Of a stretch of DNA of 64,000 bases, positions 10,101 to 23,900 are shown piece after piece (the first letter of the stretch is position 1; each line of letters opens with the position of its first letter). Made by a program: the position numbers and the translations under genes. This DNA is from Datnioides undecimradiatus (taxonomy: Eukaryota > Chordata > Actinopteri > Lobotiformes > Datnioididae). The stretch covers positions 13,274,808-13,338,807 of the forward strand of contig WARS01000013.1 in the NCBI GenBank assembly GCA_008933995.1. The letters are read 5' to 3'. The notes under the pieces are model-generated. The model worked only from the letters and a program-made list of their open reading frames with translations, did not search any database and had not been told where the DNA came from.

Positions 10101-13100
10101 TTGTGCATTTGGATAGAAGTTGGTTATGTCCAAAGTAAACACCTGAAAGATCTGTGAAATCAACTAACGTTGATCCACAGCAGTTAATGTGGGATGTTGG
10201 ATGTAAATCAGTATCAATATTTGACCACTTATGTGGAGTCTTTGTACCTCTTGTAGACATTGGATGTTCTCAGTGGAAAAGAATGCTTCCCTTTTCTGAT
10301 TGTGCACATCTGTCACAATAGATTAGGAAATGGAGAACAGAATACCTTCAAGGCTGGCTCTTCAGTGGTAATGCATCACAGCTGTTTGAGCCTGACTGCA
10401 GATATTCAACTCTGGGTTCTACTGTATTTCGAAGAGATGAACCTCAGGTCATATCTAATATAGCACACCTCTGTGAACTGACTGCGCAGGGCCAAGACAT
10501 TCAATTTCCCTGTGTATAAGTTTTGTTTGAAAAAGACTATTTTTGTGGTGGATTAGTCCATAAATTGATGTGGAGTTGTCTGTAGCCCAACTTTAAGTCA
10601 GTCCACTGTGATCAACCTTACCAAGTTTAGTGATTTATTATCATAACATTGCTTAATAATCATTTGAGTTTTAAACCTCTTTGTGTTAACACTCTGGCTA
10701 AGATGCCTGGATAAACTCCTTCTCAAAACAAAGGAGGTTAACAGCATGAGACATTTCCCCCAACTGGAACTCCTCTCTTTCTGGGTGGTTTGGCTAGGGA
10801 TATTCATATGAGCGAGACCCTCTTGAGATTTAGTGAGCATAGCTCAGCTGGACCCAGTTCAGACAGGCTAGCCAGCCAAATGAACCAGAGGTAGGGAGGG
10901 CAGCTGCTGTTGTGAGTTCTTCTGTATTTCATTACTTCTGACAAACTGCCAGACAACATGCCAAACGGGCCTGAACCGCGAAAGGCCCAGCATGAATTCC
11001 TCCAAGACAAAAGTAAAACTGTGTCCTCATAGACCCCACTGTAGATTCCTTTGGTCATTTTAAACACAATCATAGCCATTATCATAATCATATAATACAT
11101 GGTGACAGTCTTTCTGCATACATACTGTATGACTATACTGTAGGTGGTACATGGACAATATAGACAACACGAGCAATACATGTGACACTTTGACTGACCT
11201 ATGTTTAGCATTTGCCATTACAACATTCAATGTTTTATTCATCCCCTCTAAACAGAACCTTTACTTAGCAAGATATGTGCGTATTTACTCTCATTTTCAG
11301 TTCTGCAAAGTTATTGGGGAAAAAAAAAGCTTTTTTGGACACTAAGTGAGGGTGAACAGTAGGGTTAGGCAGTTGAATGGATAGAAGAGCTATTGTTAAT
11401 TGGCATCCATCACCAGTCCCCTGTTTTTTCGTGCTGATTTTCATGATTTATATTTTGCATATTTGATTGTACAAAACTGAGGTGTGAGCTGCAGTGTATT
11501 TGACACACACCTGCACAAATGTAATGTAAACTTGTGTTTGTTGGGCTACCAGTAGCAGGTTAGAAAATTTCAACACATCGCTCAATCCTAGTGAAGAGTT
11601 TGAACTCCCAACCCAGATCCTTTTATACTGTTACATCTGAAGTTCTGAGATGTATGCTAGAGTTTCCTGGTCTTATTTTGCAAATGTCCCATATTACAAC
11701 AGACACATATTCAGGTTGCCAGGCAGCTGTAACACCCATTTAAAGAGTGCAGTGTGTCTGCACTGCCCCATCAAACTGTGGGAATTGTGTGCAGTCTCTC
11801 TGCCATTTTGTCTGCACTACAGCCATTCCTTTTGTATTTTTAACAGTCCCACCCACTACAAAAACTTCTGGTTAACAGCAGTTTGTTCACTCACAAGTGA
11901 GCTCCCTGAAACAATATCTTTCCTGCATCATTATTTTGTATCAGTGTATCTAACTCTCATTTCCTCATGTTGACTGACACAGAGCTGCTACCTTTTATCC
12001 AAGACATTTTACTCCCACAATCAACCAGTGAAGAGCATTCAATCAAGCTTATATCCTAAAGCTTTGTCTTGGCAAGCGGAGACTGCAGGGTTTGAGGTCC
12101 AGCTGACAACCACATTCCACCGCCGCCTCCTCAACACATTCAGCATAAGGGGATTCCCTCACTGCCCACTTTTGTCCAGCTTGTGATTTATCTCTAGAAA
12201 GAGCTCTGGTCGCCAACAAAGATCATTGTTTGACTTGAATTCGCATGATAGGATGGACAACAGGCATTTGTTTTAAAGGTTCACTCTGTCTTTGTCTTAC
12301 ACAGCATTCAGGCCCCCTGGGAGTTTTTGGAGTGTTGAGTATTAAGCAGATAATTACAGGTTTCTCCATACTGCCTTGGGCTTGGGCAAAAGAAAGTCAG
12401 GACCCAGATTTGAGCCTTAGTATAAACAAGCTGTCAAGGTATGTAATGCACAATGTTTATCTGTGCCGGTAGTCACAAAAGCTCAAAAGATTAGTGTAGG
12501 TATGCTGAATGTGATAGTAAAAAAAGATTAACTTCAATTAAATGGACACAGCTCCTGATGAGACACACTGAGAAGATTTGTTCATGTATCCGTCTTGATC
12601 TAGCTGTCACCTTTACTTGACATCCTCATACTAGTAAACGGATTGTCACTTCACCTCTGGCCTAAAACCAAACTATAAGAACAAGTTATAGCTGAGTCAA
12701 ACCTGCTGGTAAATCCTGAAGACTTCCCGAATTCTGCATGTATAGACATGCAAATATGTCCAAGAGTCTTGTCTGACACACCGCCAACTCAGCCACAACA
12801 GCAGCCAATCACAACGTGGACTCAGAGGGCTTACGGGGAAAGGCCCCTGACCACAAGAAATTTCATCATGGAAAGAAGAAAGGATAGAAATGACAAGTGA
12901 GTCATGTCCATATGCAGATTTCATCTTTTGTTCTCTTCACATGTGGTTAAAAAACCCCAAAACAAATGTATTTACAGCATACACACAATTACTGGTTTCA
13001 CACAAAACCCAAACTTGGGTGGATGTTGAATCTTAGTGCTCTCAAAATCATAGTCAAGATCACACTCTTAGTCATTTCTTAATCAAAAACACACTACAAT

Positions 13101-16100
13101 TGAACACATTCCCAGTATCGCTTAGTTCTTCTTTATTCTTCTGTACTTTGTCCTGCTTAAACATTCAGTATTTCTTGAGACAGTGCTGTCTTTGTGAATG
13201 ATCCACTCTTGTTAAGCTAAGCAGTGGGCCACTCAATTCCACTAAGCCATCTTAAATCATTTTAACCAATAAAAAGGCTCAGATGAGACAAAACCCCAAT
13301 ACCGGTCGTTGGAGTCACTGCTGCCAGGCGGGTGTGTTAGCTAACAGAACTTAAATCTGGCGGCGTTTCTATTATTCAGTCATTCATTTTGTAGTGTGTA
13401 ACAACCAAAGCAAGTGAGGAGGCCACATGAATAGTGTGTCAGGTTTCTAGTTTAGCCTTTTGTTCTTGTATTGTAAAGCATGCAAGAATTTAAAACTTGC
13501 CAGTTTCTGCTACTGCTGCTGTATGAGGGTGAGCTGAGAAGTGATTCATTAACCTACACTGAATCTGTAAATAATGAACAATAAGAGCCTAACTTGTTAT
13601 GTCCTGCCATGGAACTTGGAAATCTCAAAATAACAACACAGTTGAAAATATCTGTCTTTTATCAACTTGAAGGACAATCGACCATGTGTGTCTAACACAA
13701 GAATATCTTTTCAGATCAAAAACACTGACTCACCACTGCACACTACATGTTATGAACTGTACCATTAAAAAAAACAAAAAACAGTGATCTGAGACAATGC
13801 CTCCATTCATTCTATAAATGGAGGACACTGCTGTTCTGGTTGCACCCAACAAAAGCAAAGATGATCTCCTTTCCTGTCATGCAAGGTCAGCATATTTCTT
13901 AAATGGTGCCACAGGATCAGACAGGTGTATAGCTTAGTAAAGTTGCCCAATGCCTGAGGAAGTGTTTGGCAATGAGGTTCATTTGTGCTTAAAAGGCACA
14001 GATGTGCCTTTAAAACATATAATGTGAAAAACCTGGGGGGCTTTCCCAAATCATTCAAATCAATTACCTTAATGATCACAATAATTAAAAGTAATTAAAT
14101 GATAAGACTGAAAACTTCAAATGGTGATGCTTTTTTTTCAGGAATCTCTCCTTGACTGACTCATCATGAACCGCTCCCATTAGCATGACAAACAGAAATC
14201 TCCTGGATGTCAGCTCATTTCCCTAAAGCTTGCTTTCTGGCCGACTATCAGGAATACAATTTTAAATGGCATGTTTTTGGAGACTTGAGCACAGATAAAA
14301 CACATAATAGCTCTCATAATTCAACCCACAATGTTAAAATGTCCAAGAAATTGAAACAGATTAATAATAAGTAAAAGGAGGGCCTTGTGAAATCCATTAA
14401 GCCCAAGCACAAGGGATTTGTTAGCTGGTCAGCATGTGAGAGTGTTTACAAGGAGTGTACAAAACACAAGACATCTGCTGCTGTTTGTTGTTGAGCTTTG
14501 CAAAGTTTTCTATATGTGCACAAAAAGAGCTAGGACAGTCTACATGGTATATTTTATATTTGGAGAATTACTGTTGAGTTTTTCAATCTGTTGCAGTCTA
14601 AATCTAAGATAGAAGTATCAAAAAATCCCTCAGTAAATGCCGCACTGGGTGTCATCTCATGCTCTGCCTTACAGGTTTGATCAAAGCTGTTCAGCTGGTT
14701 TTGAATTCATGCAGGAAAAAAACATTCATTGGAATTCTTCTGACAGGTGACTGATATGCTGTGATCACTGAACCACCTATAATACAACTGTCGTCTTAAA
14801 AATGCAACCAGTGGAGCCACAAAAAGAGCAACTTTCAAAGAAACAGTCTGGGAGGGAAATGACGACGCTGCAGTATCTGAGTTTCTGGAGACAATACATG
14901 CTGAAAACTGACTCACAGACAGTCTATAGCCCATTTCCCCCCAAACACTTGCCAGTGGCTCTGTTTTGAATATACACTGCACAGCCTCTGTTGAGTTTGA
15001 CCCACTTTTGTGATGCAGAGATAATAAACACACTGAAAAATATGGTCCACAGCAACTCTCAGACCCTGACTTGCTGACTCAAGAAGAATAGAAATAATTT
15101 GGCTCACACGGCTCCACAAGGCAGATGTCTGCAATTATACATATCTTCTCTCAAAATCACATCAGTTTATTGCACAGCTTTTTCCTGTCTGCCTCTGTAG
15201 AAATTTGTTGAAATCACAGTGAGTGGTGCAGTAGGCAGGAAGTGTTATATGTCTGCCAAAGAGAGCTCAGGCGATTGTATTGTAAAGATGTGATGACTTG
15301 CTACAGGCAGGGGAGGGAGCTACTGATGACCGTCCCGTGGCTGTTAAAGAGCCAAAGACACAGCTGTAACTCTTTTAAAGCCAGGTCAGTAGATGTACTG
15401 TCAGCCAATCAAAATCTGGATGCTCTCACAGCATGTCCACAGTTTTGAATGGTTTATAGACTAAGGTATGTGCATGCACACTCTAAAGTGAAAAATACAC
15501 TGTGACTAATGAGCCTATCCAAGTGGCCTGAAAAGCAGACAAATCATATGGAGCAGGTATGTGATATTCACTAAGAGTTTGTTGATGTCAGTTACCAAGA
15601 GACTAAAAACAGCTTCAATCAATATTTTTATGTAAACAAAGGGTCAAAATATTATATATATACTTGAAAGGCGGTTGCTTATGCACCCATAAAGTTCTGC
15701 TCAAAGTGTTTTTAGCACTTTTACCTCTTTGTTTTGGTTATACAGCCCACTAGTACTGCTAATTATCCATAACCAAATAGAAGACGGAACAAGTTAGCAA
15801 CCAGCACATTTAGCAGCTGAATAGCCAGGCATTTTTTTCCCCATAGGCTTGTGCAGCGCAAAAAAGATATTGACTCTAAATTAAGTCACACCTAAAACAC
15901 ATCTTCCTCTGTGAAAACCAAATCCACCATTGTTCTACTTCACTTCTTCTAAAAATGGCCTTTGTTACTGAGGGTTGGCATTCATTGCATTTCTAATGAA
16001 TCACAGAAAAACCAGCCAAGCTTGAACTTAAACATGTTTTGACATGAGGAGAGCAAATCAAAGACTTTGAATAGACTTGGAACACTGCAAAATGCTTTGC

Positions 16101-17800
16101 AGTACCACAAATACAGTCTGCACTGCTGAGTTTACCATTTTACTGTACTATGAATGAAAAGAACACATGCTGCTGTAAGGCCTTAACGAGAAAGTGCTTG
16201 ACCTTGCTGGTGAATGAATGACTTTCGTTATCCTGGTCACAAAGTAACTAAATGCAAATACAACAATGCACACCAGCAAACCAGGGCTCTGGGTTTTGAA
16301 TTATTGCTTAGTGTTTACTCTAGATAGAGACTCCTGGTCAGGCACAGTGCAGTAATCTAATAATTTAGACTCTGCAGGCTCATGACTGTTAGTTTGAGGG
16401 TGGTCACGGAAAACAACATCAGTCAAGCAATAAGTAAAATAAACAGTTGGGACTGTAAAAGCTGGTCAAACAAGGGCTGCAGTGGATGTGAAGGGAGGAC
16501 AAAGTACAGTGTAACAGCCAAGTATGGACTCCTTTAAATATCCTTCCTGCTCTCTATAAATTTATCTGGCACATGTAGACAGATGTTATGAGTCTGAATG
16601 TTCTCCATATAAAGAAAAAGGTGCATTGAATAAAAGTCTGAATACTGTGGAGGTTGAATGAGTATAACTTAGTTATTCTTTGTACGGTACAGTACACATG
16701 TTCATCATCACAGTATGATCCTTATTTAACCTTTTAACCTCATCTGCATTTATCTGACCAATTTTGCAGAAGCAACATCCAGAAAATAAAGGTTCAAAAA
16801 AGCCACATCCTCCCAAAAACCCATCATCAAAGTTTATCATGTTCCCATCTTGTGGCCTTCTTGCTGTTGCAGTTTCTGTTATGACTGGGATTAGAGTATT
16901 CCTCTCCAGTCGTAAAATAGCCCTGTGGTTTGAACCTTTAAAAGTGCCGAAATGCTCAAGAAGGGAATTCCATTATACACACATTCAAAGTAACACTCCA
17001 CAGACTGAAGTGCATGTGCTATCTGCATCAATTAAGTCCTAATCAAAGGACTTAAAGATGCAAAACAAAAGACAATGTGCCTCTCTTAGTTGCTCTGTCT
17101 TTGTCAGTGTGCTCACACTTCAAAAGGCTTGAGTTGCTGTGGGCTGCTGATGTGAAACGGTCCCACCGACTGTGCTCAGGATAACAAAAAGATTTAAAGA
17201 GTGCAGTGACATTAGCTTTGTGCTGCCTGTGTATGTCACAAAGATAAAGTTTAATAAAAAAAAAGAACAAAGAGAGAAAGCAACAAGCAACTGAACAAAG
17301 GACTGAAATCTTTACACTAGGCTTCACAACATGCCAGGCTTTTAAACTTCAGTCACACATGACTGGCAAAGCCACAAAGAGAGACAAAGTCACTTGTCCA
17401 AACCAGAAACACACACACGCAGTTACTGGGTCAGTGGACCACTTTAGACCAGAGAGAAACAACAGACGAGACTGACACAAAGGAGCAAAACTTAGATGTT
17501 ACTTTACCATCTTTGCAGGAGTTTCTCCTTTGTCAGGCAGAAAGTTTTTTTCATTTTTGGTCCTGATAATCCTCTCTAGACAGCCTCCCTGGGCTCTGCT
17601 CTGATCAGCTTGACATGTTTAGTGCATCAACAACAGAAGTCAGGTGAAGTACATCCACATGACAGTGAGTTGTCTTGATCGAAAAGTATCTAAAGTTATT
17701 TCCATTCTTGACAGACTTTTCCACAAGTCTGTGAGTGTGTAGCACAGAATGCAGCAAATTGTCAGGATGCCTGTTGATCCTCAAGCTCCTCTTTCACTTC
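7185..17800. other. Region upstream of the KIAA1755-like gene, no gene recognised
   Basis: About 10.6 kb of AT-rich DNA. Open frames are under about 140 codons, have no familiar motifs and lack paired splice sites consistent with exons. It should contain the promoter and any 5' untranslated exon of the minus-strand gene, but I cannot locate them. It includes a small perfect inverted repeat at 8287-8315 and a short poly-A run near 9668. Confidence 0.5.
8287..8315. repeat. Perfect inverted repeat, 13-bp arms with 3-nt spacer
   Basis: AACCATACAGGTA, then TTT, then TACCTGTATGGTT. A short hairpin-forming sequence upstream of the KIAA1755-like gene. Confidence 0.9.
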
Positions 17801-17819
17801 TATTTCGTGTCTCTGGCTA

Positions 17820-17905
17820 CTCTGAGTGTTTGGGGGTGAGTGAAAGAGAGAGAGAGAGAGAGGAAAGGAGGGACAGAGAGTGTCTGAGAGGGGGAGGAGA
17901 AAAGC
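17820..17905. repeat. Purine-rich GA tract
   Basis: A stretch dominated by GA and GGA units on the plus strand, with a core (GA)n run around 17845-17862. It explains the overlapping open frames seen here on both strands. Confidence 0.8.
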
Positions 17906-20900
17906 TTTCCCTTTCAGAAGGAAATCCCCCTCCAGGCTTTTCAGAGTTTCTTTGCTCTCTCTCAAACACACACACAGGCTCTATCACATACCCGAGTACA
18001 CCCACAGACACAATATGCACAAGTGGACCCACAAAAGCATGTCAGTGTTCACAGAGACACATACTGAATGCGCATATTACTGTATACCATAGAGTTTTTA
18101 CATTCACACACCCAGCTTTGTCATGCATGCAAACACACACACGCATGCACGCGTATGAACACACACTCCCGGCATCAGAGAGCTGCAGAAATCCAGCCCC
18201 TCGTTTGTGGCCCCTTCTTTCTATTTTAATCACTGGAAGCTTTTAGAGAGCTAAGTCAGTCTTTCTCTTCTCTCTTATCCCTCATAGACTTCCACTGTCT
18301 GCACTGGGCTTTCTCATTTCCTCTCTTCAGCAATTGTCTTCCGGCAGACTGCCCAGTCTTTGACTCATATCAAAGGGAGAGACAGCAGAGGGGGCTTCCC
18401 TGCAGAGGACTGAGCCAAACAGCAGGCTGCTGCTATACCTACACATTAGGTCTGAGGAATGTAGGGTTACACCCTCTGGACTACATTTTACATCTGGAGT
18501 TGGAAGATGTATAGAGGGTGAAACCCAAGACTTGCTGCTGCAGAAAGCGAGGTTCATCAGTGAGACGTACTTTGAGGAAAAAAAAGATCGGCAGCCGATT
18601 GCTTCTTTCTGACGGCTGACGGCCACAGAATGAGTGCGAATGAGGTGGCCTAGAGAAGCAGCTCACAGTTGGCCTCAACCTCTGTCTGTTTGTTCTTTCA
18701 AATTCCAAAATGACACGGGAATCCGTGAATATTTTCTTCATGGGGATAAGGGGCTATCCCTTAATCAAAAGTTTCTCATTATTGAGCAGGTGAAGTTGCA
18801 GCTGTAAATATGGAACATGAGCCTTAGCCTCTCTCTCCTTCCCTCTCTGACTCTCTGTGGTTTCCCGCTCTGCAGAAACTGCAGTCTCTTGAGCATTCCT
18901 CACATGTTTTTCCTTCACAGAAAGAAAGCCATGCTAATTTGTCTTTCACCCTGAACCAGAAAAATATGTAGGTGACGTTTTTGAAAATGTGGTACACTAT
19001 TCCCCATTTCCCCTCTTTGTTCCGTTCTCTCCTTTTCAATGACTCTTGCTTTACCTCCTTCTCGCTTCCTCAACAAAGGGCCACTGACAAAGGACCCTGT
19101 CTTTAATATTCAACAAGAATATTTCTGTCTACCCAAACATCTTAAGAGATGTTATTATTCCTTTATAAAACAAACTTTAAAGTGGGGCATCAGAGGGTAC
19201 TTGAAGAATTAGCTAGCTTATACTAATTCAACATTGATCATCTTGCTTAAGAGTAATATTTGTGCGAGAATTATAGCAATATCAATACTTAAACTCGCAT
19301 TTATTAATTGTTTTGGCCCCTTTGAAACAGTGAAAACAAGCTCTAAAACAGCAACTGACATACAATCACCTTACAGAGAAGCATTTACCGAAAACTGTAG
19401 ATGATTTAGATTTGTGTTTTTGTCATGAATATTCACCCTCTATCTGGCTCTGGTTGCCATTCTCCATCAACTCTGGAAAATTATACATGACAAATATCTC
19501 TTCACCTGCATGTTGCTAACTTTCTCTGTTTGTTGACTTGAGATAAATTGCAAAGTGCAGCAATAATAGCGTATGTGCTTATTGTCACTACAAGTAACAC
19601 ATTTAACATTATAAGTATAGCCACTTAATTCATATAAAATAAAGATTATAGCAGATTTAAGAGCAGAATTTCATGGCCCATATTTGTTTTTCAACATAAA
19701 CACACATTATATTAATGTACATATAAGGATCTCTTAAATTCAAATTGTCACCAAAATATTTACCGAGCAGGAAATTGTACCCTTGTCAACAAACCATGTA
19801 AGTATATTTTTGTTTTTTAAGTGACCCCGTCAAAGATATCTTTGGCAATTTATCATGACATCCACCAACATGTCCCGCAATATATATTATCTATCATAAG
19901 CTTAAATCAGTCAATCATATCAGGTCAGCCTATCTATCCACTGGGCTCTATCAGCAAGTCATGAGAAAGAAATCCTCTTTTGTTTTTCCTTCACTCATTG
20001 TCAAGGTCCAGACCAGTCCTGGCTGTCTCCTCAGCAGAAATGTGACAGTGAAGCTGAGACCAGGGAGGATGAAAGTGGGTCATGGCAGGCTGACACTCAG
20101 TTTTGATCCCCGCTTCATGAAAACCAGATGAGCCATCCATCTAAACCAACACAGAGACGGCTAAGGGGGTGGAGGGGGCTGCTCTGTGCCTCTGTGAGTC
20201 AGTGAATGTGGAGATTTGATAGGGTGATCTTAAAAATGCAGACATAAACACACATAGGTGCACATGGACAGAACCAGACAAAACTAGACAAAGTAATGTA
20301 CACAAAGATAGAGGGCGCACGTTTCCGGAGATACAGCTAAAGCCAGGAAGTTTGGAGCACACGCCCCCACGGGTTCATTAAGCAGCCATATAAACATCCA
20401 CATGTGCAGCAGTTTTCTTAAGCAAAGACATAAACACACACATTCCCACACACTTGCATGCAAACACAGCAGGATGAGACCCCGAATGCTGCGTTTTTTT
20501 CCCTTCCTCTCTCCATGTCTAATTCCTTTCTAGTGAGTGGGAGACCCCCAAGGCGAGTGAGCGGGACCACTTCAGTGATTTACTTCAAATGAACACCCTC
20601 CCACATAACATCCCATGTTCACTTAAGACACAGCAGCCTACAGTCTTGAAGTTTTATAAAGCATGACTCACAGTGAGTATATACACTAATATTGTCATTA
20701 AGGACAGGAAAACACTAACTCTCCTCTTGGCAATCTACCCCCTGCATCATTTCTTGGATCAATTACCTGACTCCATTTGCTCTCCAAGCCTATATTCATT
20801 AACTTTATGTGTCACGGGTTGTTTTCATTTAACACACAAGGAGAAGAGCAATCTCAGCACTGATAATTCATCCAGATTTTTTCCACTCTTGGATGACACC

Positions 20901-23900
20901 CAAACACCTTCAGCATGTCTCAGCAACGATATTATGAAGTGCCCTGTCTCGGTGACGAATGTCTGAATAGCTTTCGTCTGTAATCACTCTTGTCTTGATG
21001 GGACAAGATGAAAGGAGGGAAGAGAAGACAAAGAGGTTATCTGTCTCTCCCTTGTTTCGCTTTCCCAGGGAGGGTGACCTTATCAGCGTCTGCAGATCTG
21101 CTGCTGTGACTGTGACATCATTTCCTGGCGGACCCGGGCCTGTCAAGATTAGGGGCCCGAGCTGGTGATTTAGACATGTGGTTGTTCTTACAACAAACAG
21201 AAGGAATAGAAGTCCAAGCCTCTTCCCAGTCCATATCTGTCTACACCACAGATGTGTTTTTGTGTGAGGTATTTCTGAGTTTTCTAAGAGAGGATTTAAG
21301 GCTTGTTTTGAACGGTGTGTCACTCTGTGTGGTACTTAAGAGAACATGAGGGTCTTGTGAAGAAAAGTTGTACATTCAAGGACGTACCAGCAGGGTCAGT
21401 GGGACACGGTGCATGTGTGTGCCTATGAGTGATACATCGTGACATGAAATGCTCCCAAATGTTTCTTTCCCTCATAATTGTAAATCCATCATCCTATGAA
21501 GTTCTACATATCACGCTCCATTTTTATGGCTAATAAAAGACGGGACAGAAATGCCTCCAACACTTTAAATTGCTTTCCATCTGTCCCACTTTAAGAGCTT
21601 TGTTCCCACTGAGATTTTAAAGTGAGACATCACATTTTAATACAACGAGGAGGTCTCACTGGGATACAAATACTCCCTTTTGTCTTTATAGACAGCAATC
21701 TTTTTCAAAGATATCTTGCTTGTGTATTTATTTATTTGTTTACTTACAAGGAAGTCCCTTGACATTGAAATGTCTTTTCTGGTGAAGCCCTTGCCAAGAC
21801 AGCATGCCATTTGCAGTTTCTTAGAGCAGACAAAAGACTTGAATGGCTTAAACATTATGATAACATGTTATCCAGAAAATGTTTTCAAAAAGCGCTGATC
21901 ATCCATTGAACAAAAGTGATGGCTAGTGTAATTTGCAAAAATATGGTAAAAGTGGCTGCCCAGCCAACTGTATGATGTAATATGTATGATCAGTATATTA
22001 ACTGTTTTATGATTCTCTGTTGATGCCTGGAGTGCAGCATCTCAAACATCATTTTGGTCATGCTCTGCACATCCCAAATGATGCTGTCCTCAGCCATTAC
22101 ACTGCAAAATCCTTTTTAGCAAATACTCAATATGAACCTAAAACCCTTTTGGAAGACAATGTGCTTTCTCAGTTTCTCAGTTTTTTTCCCCGCTCAGCCA
22201 CATTTTCTAGGATACAGCCTGAATGTATTTGTGTCAGTACATCAAATGCTGAGAATACTGGAGCATGCATGCTTTGAATGAGATGCATTACAGACTTCTT
22301 AAACTGGAAACATCTTTGTCATAATTGAAAACAACAAAGCATACTTGTTCCATAGGCTTTGACTGGACATTCAAGTGGGTAATTATATGTGAAGTGTCAG
22401 TGGTTAAGTGATCTCACCTCATTTTACAGTAAATTGACTGAGGATGTCTGCACAATGGGCTTCTAACAGAGAAACAGACACAGTTTTGTAAAAATCAATT
22501 CAAAAGCTTTTCCATCTCTGTTGAGTATGTGAAACCTTTGATCAAAAGAAAGAAGAATTTAGAGGCATTATTGATTATTATCATATGTGAAACGCTCATT
22601 ATGCATGGTGGACGCACTGAGCAGTTCCACATGTTTTACTTAGTTTCTTTCTGTCCTGATGTGTTTTCCTGAGAGCCACGGCACTGAGAGGCTTTAAGCT
22701 CAGCAGGCCACTGCTGGGTGCTGGTCGAGTGTAGGAAGCAGGTGTTAAATTCACAACAGCAGACAAGCAAGAGAGAAAATACTGGCTGAACGCCGAGGCA
22801 CAAGAATGTGGGAGGCTTGAGACTTTGGCTCAAGCTTTTTCCCTTTTTAGCAAGTGATTCAGAATAAAACAAGAGGAAAAGTTTAATGCTCATTAAACAC
22901 AGGAAAACAAAATAATTACAGTAAGTGGTTGAAAAAATGAACTTTGCTCTCTATTTAAAAATGGTAGGGTGATGTCTAAAAGAAATCCATGAAACAGGAA
23001 AGTCTCATCTTTCTAGGCTTACACTGTTAAACCTGATCTGTTACATGTCTGCCGCATTCACACAATGTCGTAGAATGGAAAGAGCCAGAAAAACTCCTGT
23101 TACTCCAAAAAATAGTTACTTTTAAAGTAGACACTTTTGCAGCGTAACATATTTAGCCACACATGAAAGCAGATCTGTCTTGAACTTGGCAGCACAACCA
23201 GGAGAGTGAAGTGATTTTTTTCTGGCTCAGCTCTGCATATTAACAGTATGATTGATGTGACTCAAACTGACCATATTCTGTACTTTTTTATGCAATTATG
23301 TCAACAGCAACTTATTAATATCATAACATGTAGTACTGTTTACATGGCAATGGTTTGCATTATACTGTGGAAATAACATAAAAATGCCATTTATTTGTAT
23401 TTTCCATGCATATTGAGGCTTAAAGTAAGAACGGTAACATGATAAAAGTGGGTTTGTTAGAATGCTATGTTAAAAAAATGTAAAAATGGGATACTATCAT
23501 CAAGTGCTCATAGATTAGTAGAAATGTTGTTATAATAAGTCTCACTCTGATCTGACATAGTTAACAGGGTGCTGCTTAAATACTGCTAAATGGGCAAACT
23601 ATAACATCAGCTGTGAATGTATTCATCTTAGAATAAGTTCATCCTGTTTTTGTTTTTTTTAAGTTAACCATTCATTTTTAATATGTTTTATTGCCAGCAA
23701 ATATGTATCCAGTAAAGCTCTGTTGCTATACGGTGTGCCACTCTGTGGAGTGACATGCTGTAAGAGTGATATAGAGCAAATTAGGCATTTTCTATGTATT
23801 TTGTTTTTTCCTTGTAATGTAGCTAACTAAGTTACATAATCATCAATGATAAACATGATAAACACTGAAAAGGTAACAGTCAGGTGTAGGAAATCTGTAT

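Noticed and set aside
10804..11211. 135-codon minus-strand frame
   Set aside because: Low-complexity Met/Ile/Tyr stretch and no conserved-looking segment; probably chance.
20910..21323. 137-codon minus-strand frame
   Set aside because: No recognisable protein features. The sequence is mildly GC-rich and could as well be a regulatory element.
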